Shown one piece after another: positions 43,125-50,500 of a DNA stretch of 64,000 bases (positions are counted from its first letter, which is position 1; every line of letters begins with the position of its first letter). Location: positions 20,839 to 84,838 of the forward strand of contig DASYHQ010000028.1 in NCBI GenBank assembly GCA_035998445.1, written 5' to 3'. The stretch comes from Tepidisphaeraceae bacterium (lineage in GTDB: Bacteria; Planctomycetota; Phycisphaerae; Tepidisphaerales; Tepidisphaeraceae). The position numbers and the translations under genes are program-made. The notes under the pieces were generated by a model. The model was not told the DNA's origin, searched no databases, and saw only the letters and a program-made list of their open reading frames with translations.

Positions 43125-43490
43125 ATGCAACGCGCGCTCCCCGTCCTGCGAATCGATGATGCTTCATCCGCCAAGGCGTTCTACGTCGATTGGCTGGGGT
43201 TCGCGGTGGATTGGGAGTTCCGGTTCGGTGACGACTTCCCGGTCTATATGCAAGTGTCGCGGGGCGCGCTGGTGTTGCACCTGTCTGAACACAAGGGAGA
43301 CGCCTCGCCAGGTGGGATGGCGTTAATCGAAGTGGACGACCTCGACCGGCTCTGGCGGGAGTGGCAGGCCAAGCGGCCGGACATGGGTGCCAAGCCAGAG
43401 CGGGCGCCGTGGAACGCGCTCGCGATGCGGCTGCGCGATCCATTTGGGAACACGCTGGCGTTCAATCAGACGTTGTCGGACTCGGCTTAG
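43125..43490 (+). CDS. Glyoxalase/bleomycin-resistance-fold protein
   Basis: A 121-residue VOC-superfamily protein. AAGGA lies 9 nt before the ATG at 43125. LPVLRIDDASSAKAFYVDWLGF is the first beta-alpha-beta unit, followed by LVLHLSEHKGDASPGG and a C-terminal LAMRLRDPFGNTLAF repeat of the fold. It resembles bleomycin-binding-type members (no strong metal ligand set), which act as drug-binding dimers or lyases/dioxygenases. Substrate unknown. The upstream open frame runs through the inverted repeat and is rejected. Confidence 0.85.
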   Translation: MQRALPVLRIDDASSAKAFYVDWLGFAVDWEFRFGDDFPVYMQVSRGALVLHLSEHKGDASPGGMALIEVDDLDRLWREWQAKRPDMGAKPERAPWNALAMRLRDPFGNTLAFNQTLSDSA

Positions 43491-43559
43491 GTAACGCAAA
43501 GCGGGTGGGCGCTGCGCGATCCGCCCGTGGGGACGGTACCAGATTTGAATGCGTACTGA

Positions 43560-44363
43560 TCAATGCCCGCGGCGGCTTTCGAGGTAGCGGCCGCCTTTGC
43601 CTTCGTCGCGCTTGCGCATGAAGTCGACGAGCTTCTTCACGTGCGGGTTGATCCCGTTCAACGTGTCGAACTCGGCCAGCGCCTGGGCGAAAGGCTTGGT
43701 GCGGTAATAGAACAAACGGCGGGCGGCGTCGTCGATGGCGTCGATGTCGGCGTTGGCGAAGCCACCGCGGCGCAGGCCGACGACGTTCACGCCGCGCACG
43801 ACGTTGGGGCCGTCAATCTTCATGAACGGCGGGGCGTCGTGGGTAATGCGGCTGTAGGCGGTGATGAAGCAGAACTCGCCAAGCGTAACGCGCTGGAAGA
43901 TGCCGGCGCAACCACCCAAGGTGACGTTGTTGCCTAGCACGACGTGCCCACCGAGCATAGCGTTGTTGATGAGCGTGCAGTTGTTGCCGACGAGCGCGTC
44001 GTGTCCGACGTGCGCGTTGACCAGCAGCATGTTGTTGTCGCCGATGCGCGTGATGCCACCGCCCAGTTCGGTGCCGGCGTGAACGGTGACGGCCTCGCGG
44101 AAGATGTTGTTGTCGCCGATCTCCACGCGGGTCTGTCCGCCGGTGGCCTTGCGGTCCTGTGGCGGGGCGCCGAGGACGGCGTTGGGGAAGATCTCGTTGT
44201 TGCGGCCGATCGTGGTGATGCCGGTGATGGTGACGTTGTTGTGCAGCCGTGTGCCTGCGCCCAGCGTGACGTTCGGCCCGATGATGCAGAACGGACCCAC
44301 CTCCACATCGTCATCAAGACGCGCGGCAGGGTCGACCAGAGCATGGGGCGATATCTTGGACAT
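43560..44363 (-). CDS. lpxA: Acyl-ACP--UDP-N-acetylglucosamine O-acyltransferase
   Basis: A 267-residue left-handed beta-helix enzyme for the first step of lipid A synthesis. Hexapeptide repeats run from about residue 10 to 190 (CIIGPNVTLGAG, TTIGRNNEIFPNAVLG, IGDNNIFREAVTVHAG). Catalytic H121 lies in AHVGHDALVGN. The C-terminal helical domain is NADIDAIDDAARRLFYY and onward. The ATG at 44363 agrees with the family start; the longer frame adds only repeat-derived residues. It lies downstream of lpxC/fabZ on the same strand with a hairpin repeat in the 97-bp gap. Confidence 0.95.
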   Translation of the reverse strand: MSKISPHALVDPAARLDDDVEVGPFCIIGPNVTLGAGTRLHNNVTITGITTIGRNNEIFPNAVLGAPPQDRKATGGQTRVEIGDNNIFREAVTVHAGTELGGGITRIGDNNMLLVNAHVGHDALVGNNCTLINNAMLGGHVVLGNNVTLGGCAGIFQRVTLGEFCFITAYSRITHDAPPFMKIDGPNVVRGVNVVGLRRGGFANADIDAIDDAARRLFYYRTKPFAQALAEFDTLNGINPHVKKLVDFMRKRDEGKGGRYLESRRGH

Positions 44364-44458
44364 TATTGCGATTGCCGATTTGCGATTTTCGATTTTCGAT
44401 TGATGGAGAGCATGGTCCTTATCCTCAATCGCAAATCGGCAATCGCAAATCGCAAATT
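44364..44458. repeat. Inverted repeat between lpxC/fabZ and lpxA
   Basis: GCGATTGCCGATTTGCGA and its inverted counterpart with short tandem slips of TCGCAAATCG/GATTTTC. The hairpin separates the two lipid A genes without an obvious U-tract. A degenerate relative occurs near 54691-54790. Confidence 0.8.
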
Positions 44459-44460
44459 CC

Positions 44461-45777
44461 TCACACCGGTTCCGCGTCCACCAACATGAACTTGATGTCG
44501 GCTTCGCAGGCCATCTTGTCTCCAACGAACGCTTTGCATCGCACGTGACCGGTTCGGCTTTTCACGCGAACGGTCACGGCTTCCAGAATTAATTGGTCCC
44601 CGGGCACCACCGGGTGCCGCATCTTCACCTTATCCATGCTTAGCAGAACCGCAAGCTTGCCCGTGTGCTCGAGCTTTCGGCTGAGCAGCAGGCCACCCAG
44701 TTGTGCCAGGGCTTCCACGATCAGCACGCCGGGCATGATGGGCGTGCCGGGGTAGTGGCCCTGGAAGAAGATGTCGTTGAACGTGACGTTCTTCACGCCG
44801 ACCGCGCGCTCGTCGCCGTCCATTTCCAGGACGCGGTCGACCAGCAACATGGGGTAGCGGTGGGGGAGCAGTCGCTGGATCTTCCTTATGTCCATCACCG
44901 CGTCGCGCTTGAACAGCGCCTGGCGGTCGGTGACCTCCTGCTGTTCCAGCAACCGCTTGGCCAGCAGGTGGTTGAGCGCATGGCCACTGTGCGACGCGAC
45001 GATGCGCCCGAAGACCGGCCGACCGACCAGGCGAAGGTCACCGATGAGGTCTAGCACCTTATGGCGGGCGCACTCGTCGGCGAAGCGGAAGGCGTTGTCG
45101 AGCGGGCCGTTTTCGGAGATGACGAGCAAATCGCGCGTCGTTAAGTGGCTACCGATGCCACGGGCCTTGGCCTCTTCCACTTCGCGTTCGAAGATGAACG
45201 TGCGGGCCGGGGCGATCTGATTGACGAAGTCGTCGGCGCCCAGCGTGAAGCTGACGGTCTGCCGGCCGACGGGGGCGCCGGCCTCGAAGTCGTAGATGAT
45301 CTCCAGCCGATCCGTCGGGCCCGGAAGGGCGGCGATCGTCGCGTGGTCGCTGTTGACCTGAAGGGGCTTCCTAATGACCAGCGGGTCGAGCGCCTCGGCC
45401 TGGTCGTCAAAACCGGCGTCCGTCAGCAGATCGACGAACGGCTTGCTGCTGCCGTCTCCACTCGGTAACTCACCGGCCAAGCCACCGCTCACGCGCACGT
45501 TGGCGTTGGAGACGCCCATGCCCGCCAGGGCGGCCATTACGTGCTCCACGGTTTCCACCCAGAGCGTGCCGTTCTTCAGGCAGGTTCTGCGGGGGCGTTT
45601 CAGGACGTTGGAGACGAGCGCGGGGATTCGGGCCGTCTTCCCCTCCTGCTCACGGATGAACGTGATGCCGCTATCCGGCTCGGCTGGCGCAAAGGTCAGC
45701 GTCGCCGGCTCCCCGGAGAACAGGCCGGGGCCGGTAAGGGAGACTTCTCTCGAGATGGTTCGTTGGCGATCGGTCAC
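44461..45777 (-). CDS. lpxC/fabZ: Bifunctional UDP-3-O-acyl-GlcNAc deacetylase / 3-hydroxyacyl-ACP dehydratase
   Basis: A 438-residue fusion. Residues 1 to about 280 are LpxC, the zinc deacetylase of lipid A synthesis, with metal ligands H79 (TVEHVMAAL), H239 and D243 (ARHKVLDLIGDL) and H266 in SHSGH. Residues ~290-438 are FabZ, the 3-hydroxyacyl-ACP dehydratase, with H306 in LLPHRYPML and E355 in PGVLIVEALAQ. All catalytic residues are present in both halves. Such fusions are known in Bacteroidetes and planctomycetes. GTG start at 45777; an upstream ATG leads to an immediate stop. It precedes lpxA. Confidence 0.96.
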   Translation of the reverse strand: MTDRQRTISREVSLTGPGLFSGEPATLTFAPAEPDSGITFIREQEGKTARIPALVSNVLKRPRRTCLKNGTLWVETVEHVMAALAGMGVSNANVRVSGGLAGELPSGDGSSKPFVDLLTDAGFDDQAEALDPLVIRKPLQVNSDHATIAALPGPTDRLEIIYDFEAGAPVGRQTVSFTLGADDFVNQIAPARTFIFEREVEEAKARGIGSHLTTRDLLVISENGPLDNAFRFADECARHKVLDLIGDLRLVGRPVFGRIVASHSGHALNHLLAKRLLEQQEVTDRQALFKRDAVMDIRKIQRLLPHRYPMLLVDRVLEMDGDERAVGVKNVTFNDIFFQGHYPGTPIMPGVLIVEALAQLGGLLLSRKLEHTGKLAVLLSMDKVKMRHPVVPGDQLILEAVTVRVKSRTGHVRCKAFVGDKMACEADIKFMLVDAEPV

Positions 45778-45990
45778 GGCTTGTCGTCGTGGCGCATGCT
45801 ACCAGAAACTTCGACCGATGTTGAGGGGAGGATGAGCAGGAGGGCGTTATCGGACCTGCCCGGCGGCGGAAACAGGACCCGATCGCTTCAATTGATTCAC
45901 GTCACCATCGCTTGGTGTCAGCTTTCGATCGCCTGTTCGCACGTAAGAATGGGCACGCGATGGTTGATGCCAAGTGCAGATGGCGAGCAG

Positions 45991-46257
45991 TTACTGCGCG
46001 GCGCTGGTCGGTCCATGTTGCGTCGCGACCTCGGTCACTTGGGAGCACATAGACTTGAAGCCATCGGTTTCGGACAGGATCGACAGGGCTTCTTCCAGGC
46101 TGTCCAGTTCCTGCTTGGTAATGATGACGCAGCGTTCGTCGCACCCGTTGCGAGTGATCTCGATGCGCGATCGGCGTTGGACGACCAACTCGTGCAAGCG
46201 CGCCAGCCCGGTGCCCACGCCAGCCGCCTCTAATGTCTGATAACCGTCGGCAGACAT
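45991..46257 (-). CDS. Orphan Phd/YefM-like antitoxin
   Basis: An 88-residue protein starting at ATG 46257, with GGGAG about 10 nt upstream. LARLHELVVQRRSRIEITRNG and CVIITKQELDSLEEALSILSE match the second half of Phd/YefM antitoxins, which bind toxin and operator DNA. No RelE/ParE/Doc-like gene occurs on either side: 45778-45990 is non-coding and 46258-46622 is repeat-rich. The N-terminal DNA-binding half is shorter than usual. It may regulate a distant toxin, or be a leftover. Confidence 0.6.
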   Translation of the reverse strand: MSADGYQTLEAAGVGTGLARLHELVVQRRSRIEITRNGCDERCVIITKQELDSLEEALSILSETDGFKSMCSQVTEVATQHGPTSAAQ

Positions 46258-46430
46258 ACCTGTTACTCCCGCAGAATCCCGTGTTTGCTTACCTGGCTTC
46301 ACCATCGAAGACAGGCCGTCTCACGTCTGTCATCCTTATGGAAACTATCGTCCAAAGGTTCGGTCTGAACCGTGGAATTCTGGGATCAGGATTATCGGAC
46401 GTTGGCAGTCTAGGCAGGGGAGAATGATGC

Positions 46431-46477
46431 TAACTCCGACGTGAGTTTGGCCTTCGGCCTAGCTCATTTCGGAGTTA
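46431..46477. repeat. Hairpin with TAACTCCGA arms
   Basis: TAACTCCGA and TCGGAGTTA are the outer arms; the interior GGCCTTCGGCC extends the stem. It lies in the gap between the antitoxin and PilZ genes. Confidence 0.75.
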
Positions 46478-46558
46478 GGAAGGACCACGGGCCGGAGGCC
46501 GCCCATGTCACGACGGATTCTCCGAAAGATCTCCGCAACTGGCGACTGGCAAGAACGG

Positions 46559-46591
46559 GGGAGATCCTTCGGAGTACCTCAGGATGACGAG
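46559..46591. repeat. Single arm of dispersed palindrome family D
   Basis: GGGAGATCCTTCGGAGTACC continuing to CTCAGGATGACGAG matches the right arm of the full copy at 27741-27822. The left arm is missing. It lies 32 bp beyond the PilZ stop. Confidence 0.8.
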
Positions 46592-46622
46592 GCGGAAAAT
46601 CGCCGCAGGCTATGCTGTTGAA

Positions 46623-46949
46623 CTATAACGCTTTACGGAACTGGACAGCCATCTCGTACTTGCCGTTGCTGAGAGGGCGGGAGCGCACGACCTCGCACAA
46701 ATGCGATGCAGCCGCGCCGCCGTCGGGCTTAACGTCCATCCGACAATTTTGGCCAACAGCCAGCTCTTCGCGCAGCAGGAACGTCACGCCGGCGAACGCG
46801 AGGTCGCGCGTCATGATGTCGTGGACCGTGTTGGCGCTGGGGCCATCTAGGATAGTCAGTACCGCTTTATGCTGCATGGGTTTACGCAGATCACGGCGAC
46901 GTTCATTGTGGGGCACAAGGGCCACCGAGCGGGCGGGAATGGTGCTCAT
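46623..46949 (-). CDS. PilZ-domain protein with altered c-di-GMP motif
   Basis: A 108-residue single-domain protein. NERRRDLRKPM resembles the RxxxR motif of PilZ domains, and the second motif DxSxxG appears as DLAFAGVTF, with Ala in place of Ser. Beta strands HKAVLTILD and KYEMAVQFRK complete the fold. PilZ proteins bind cyclic di-GMP and switch polysaccharide, motility or enzyme activity; with the substitution binding is uncertain. No cyclase or phosphodiesterase is in the window. Confidence 0.7.
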   Translation of the reverse strand: MSTIPARSVALVPHNERRRDLRKPMQHKAVLTILDGPSANTVHDIMTRDLAFAGVTFLLREELAVGQNCRMDVKPDGGAAASHLCEVVRSRPLSNGKYEMAVQFRKAL

Positions 46950-47021
46950 AACTTCACACTGCCTCTAACGGGAGATGATGAGATGTCCTCAACGGCGTGG
47001 CCTGCCTGCATCCTCAGACAA

Positions 47022-47153
47022 TCAGCCAATCTGGCGAGTCAGTAACTCCGTCACTGTCATTTCCAGGAACTGGGCCTGCAACGCGACCACTTCCGGGTTG
47101 GGGAACCCGAATCGCAACGCAAGTCCAACTACAACTGATACGGAACGCCCCAT
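47022..47153 (-). CDS. Possible 43-residue small protein
   Basis: An ATG at 47153 opens a 43-residue frame ending at 47022: it starts MGRSVSVVVGLALRFGF and continues PNPEVVALQAQFLEMTVTEL. The second part uses the GC-ending codons typical of genes here and predicts an amphipathic helix. No ribosome-binding site precedes the ATG and the frame is too short to judge by length. It could equally be a fragment of a lost gene. Confidence 0.3.
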   Translation of the reverse strand: MGRSVSVVVGLALRFGFPNPEVVALQAQFLEMTVTELLTRQIG

Positions 47154-47334
47154 TCGGCGGGGTAAGCGATACAAAGCATACCGCGTGCCGGAAGACTCTT
47201 TTTACTCGCGAGGGCGCCGGATTGTCAATTTTCACCCCGCTGTCGATACTTTCGGTTATAAATCTGAAGCGTTGGGTCCGCCAAATCATCGGCGCGCGAC
47301 GGTTGCCAATTGACCGTTCATCGATACCATCTAA

Positions 47335-47357
47335 GTTGTTCATTGACGCTGAACAAC
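47335..47357. promoter_or_regulatory. Inverted repeat, possible operator
   Basis: GTTGTTCA and TGAACAAC are perfect 8-bp arms separated by TTGACGC. It lies about 165 bp before the giant permease start and could bind a dimeric regulator or form an RNA hairpin. Confidence 0.4.
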
Positions 47358-47420
47358 CTCACTTTGATCCGCGCATCTGTCGGTTTACAACGCATCGTAT
47401 AACTCGCTGTATAAGTGGTA

Positions 47421-47436
47421 CTTGCCTTAAGGCAAG
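47421..47436. promoter_or_regulatory. Perfect 16-bp palindrome, possible operator
   Basis: CTTGCCTTAAGGCAAG is a gapless palindrome 85 bp before the ATG at 47522, directly after TATAAC and TATAAG words. Position and symmetry suggest a repressor site. Confidence 0.4.
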
Positions 47437-47521
47437 GCTAACGGAGGGCGGTCCCCTGAGTCCGATCAATCTCACGCCATTGCCGTCCCGTGAACCCCTG
47501 TTGTTCCCTTGCCGCCGTATC

Positions 47522-50500
47522 ATGAATCGCAATTTTACGTTTGTGCGCGCGCGAATGCTGCTGCGGGTGTGCTGCATCGTCCTGTTTTTAGGTCAGACCA
47601 GCAAAGCCGAGGTAAGCGTCGGTCAATTCGACGCGGACCTGCGGGCCATTGCGTCGTCCCCCAGCCGAGTGATCGGTAGCGAGGGGTACGAGAACACGGT
47701 CGAGTACGTTGAGGCCGAACTGGCGAAACTGGGGGACGCGGTTGAAGTTCGGCGGCAGACCTTTCCGGTGATGGTGCCATTCACCACGTCGGCGACAATG
47801 GAGATCGCGACCGAGGGGGGCGGGCCCCGCGTCGAGCAGATTTATCCCTTTTGGCCCGCAACGGTGCGGGTGAACGCGACACCGGCCGAAGGCATCAGCG
47901 GGCGAATCGTTTATCTAAAGGAAGCCGCGCCGGACCAGATCAAGCCGGCCTCGGTGAAGGGTCAAATTGCCGCAATCGACGCCAAGGCGGGCGTTCGGTG
48001 GCAACAGGTGGCGTACTTCGGCGCGTCGGCCATCTTGATCCTGGGCGATGAGCAAACCACTCACGTCGACCTGCGCTCGCACGACGTGCCGGTGCCGGTC
48101 AACATGCCGCGATTTTACGTGCCGGCCGGCCCCTTGGCCGACTCGATCCGCGCTGGCGCGTTCACCGACACCGACGTCGCGACATTGAAGGCGGCCGTTA
48201 GTTGGAAGCAGGTGAACGCGGTCAACCTGTACGCGTTCATCAAACCGTCCGCCCCCGCGCCCGAAGGCTGGGAACGGTCGACCCCGCCAGCGGCCATCAC
48301 CTTCGCGGTGCCACTGGAAGCCAGTGGCCTCGTCCCCGATCTGGCCAACGGCGCCGGCCAAGCCGTGCAGACTGCCGCCGGGCTTGCGATAGCGCGCGAG
48401 TTGGCTCAGCAACCGGTCCGCCGCCCCGTGATGATGGCGTTCACCGGCGCCGACAGCATCGCGCAGCTTGGCACGCGCAACATGTTTATGGCCTTGGCGG
48501 ATCCCCCGGCCAAGTGGCGCGTGAAGTTGACCGAACTGGAAACGTCCGAGCGCGAGGTCGAGCAGCAGATCGCGCGGGTGGAGGAGTTGCAGGCGTCGCT
48601 GACGTCGATCGACACCACCGCCGACCGATTGCTGATCGACCGCATCAAGAAGCTCATCGAGACGGACGCCGCGCTCCAGCAGGAGGCGCTGTTCCGTTAC
48701 CGGTTGATGCGCCCCAGCGAGATGTCCGAGGAGCTGCGCACCCATGTTCGCGGGCTCGAGGACAACCAGGTGCTGCTGGGCGCGATCCGCGCCGCATTCG
48801 ACCAGCGTCCGGAAGAGCTGACCAAGCCTGCGAACAAAGACTTGGCCACCTATTACCTGCAGCGCGCGATGGAGCGCCTTGCCGGCGCGACCGGCAAGCT
48901 GGGGCTGAAGCAGAATTACGCCGAGCGGCGCGCGCAGCTCCAGCGGCGCATCGACCTCTACGAGTGGCTCGCCGGTCGGTTGAATCGTGATCCGAACCCG
49001 AGCGGCAAGGCCAACAACTCGCGCCTGATCGAGGCGCTGATCGCGCTGGACCTGTCCGACGGCGGCGTGCGCGTGGGGCCGATGTTCTTCGGCAACGCGC
49101 TGCGGTCGTCGAACATCAGCCAGATCCAGGAGTTCGGCGACTGGTTTCAGCGCCAGCAACGGGCGGCCGAGAGCGGTGAGGGGGGTGACTGGGTCACGCG
49201 CACCGCCGGCGTGATCGATCTGGAACCCTTGAACAACTCACGTTCGCCGTCAAGCTGGCTCGCCGGCCCGCTGCCGATCGGCACCGAGGTCGCGCAGGCG
49301 TGGGGCGTACCGGGCTTTTCACTGATCACGCTCGACGACATGCGCCCGCGCCGCGACACGCCGGCCGACACGATGGAGATGCTGACGGCCGAGCGGCTGA
49401 ACAGCACGATCGTGCCGCAGCTGCAGGCCGTCAGCACGATGATCCGCCCCGCGCTGAACGATGCTCGGTTTGCCGGTCAGATCGAACTGAAGTGGGACAC
49501 GAACGAGATCGCGGGCCAGGTGGTCAGCCTCGCATCGGGCCGACCGGTACCCGACCTGCCGCGCGAGGGGTTCCACGCGACGTACTACTATGCGAACAAC
49601 GGCAACGGGAAGATTCCCGCGCTGAAGTTTTACACACCGTCGATCGGCCTCCGCCGTATGGAATTGATCCCCACCGACGCCGAGGGCCGCTACCGCTTTG
49701 AAGGCCTGCCGCGCAACGGTGACTACAACGGGCTGGCGGTGCACGTCTACACGATCACGCCGGGCACCGGCGCGATCACCGCGTCCAGCGACCTCGGCAA
49801 GAGCGGCAGCGAGATCAAGTGGTTCGCCGACATCAGGCAGACGAACCAGCAGATGCGCAGCATCGTCTTCCAGTGCGCCGAGTTCTCGCTGTTCGGCCTG
49901 TACGACCCGCGCTTCCTGCAGAGCCTGGGTGAACTGCTGCCATTGGACGCGCGCCGCAACGCCGAGCCGCAACGGTTCAGCTTCCTCATTCGCGACCAGA
50001 TGCTCGCGGGCTTCACCGAGCCCTCGCTCCGCGCGCTGTTGCTCTTCCGCTACGGGCGCGTGGGTAACCGGCTGATGCTGCTGAACATCGACCTGTCGGC
50101 CCAGACGCAAGGCGTCGGCGAAGGGGCGGTGGGATACACGGTTCAGCAGCTGAACGACCTGGGCGCCCTATCGATGGCGACCGTGAAGGACTTTGCAACG
50201 CTGGACGCCAAGCGATTGGCCGACTATCGAGAAGCGGGCGTGAGCAGCGAGTTGGTGGACGACCTGCACACCGGCGCCGCCAAGCAGATCGAAGCTGCTC
50301 AGGCCGCCTACGCGGCCGACGACGGCGCGGCGCTCATCGCCAACGCCAACGGCGCCTGGGCCGACGAGGCCCGCGTCTACCAGGCCGCGCAGGACATGGC
50401 CAGTGACGTCGTGCGCGCCGCCATCTTCCTGCTGCTGCTCTGCGTGCCGTTCTCGTTCTGCATGGAGCGCCTGGTGATCGGCTCGCCGAACATCTACAAG

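Larger units (their letters stand above)
46306..46622. other. Gene-free stretch with a hairpin and a half copy of repeat D
   Basis: No coding region is supported. It contains the hairpin at 46431-46477 and the single arm of palindrome family D at 46559-46591. Confidence 0.65.
46950..47521. other. Long leader region upstream of the seven-gene membrane locus
   Basis: A divergent gap between the PilZ gene and the giant permease. It may hold one very small minus-strand gene (47022-47153), two palindromes (47335-47357 and 47421-47436) and -10-like words TATAAA near 47255 and TATAAC near 47398, none with a good -35. Longer frames through it lack family similarity. Confidence 0.5.

Noticed and set aside
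46997..47521. 175-residue N-terminal extension of the giant permease
   Set aside because: It lacks coding character and precedes a clear signal sequence at 47522.
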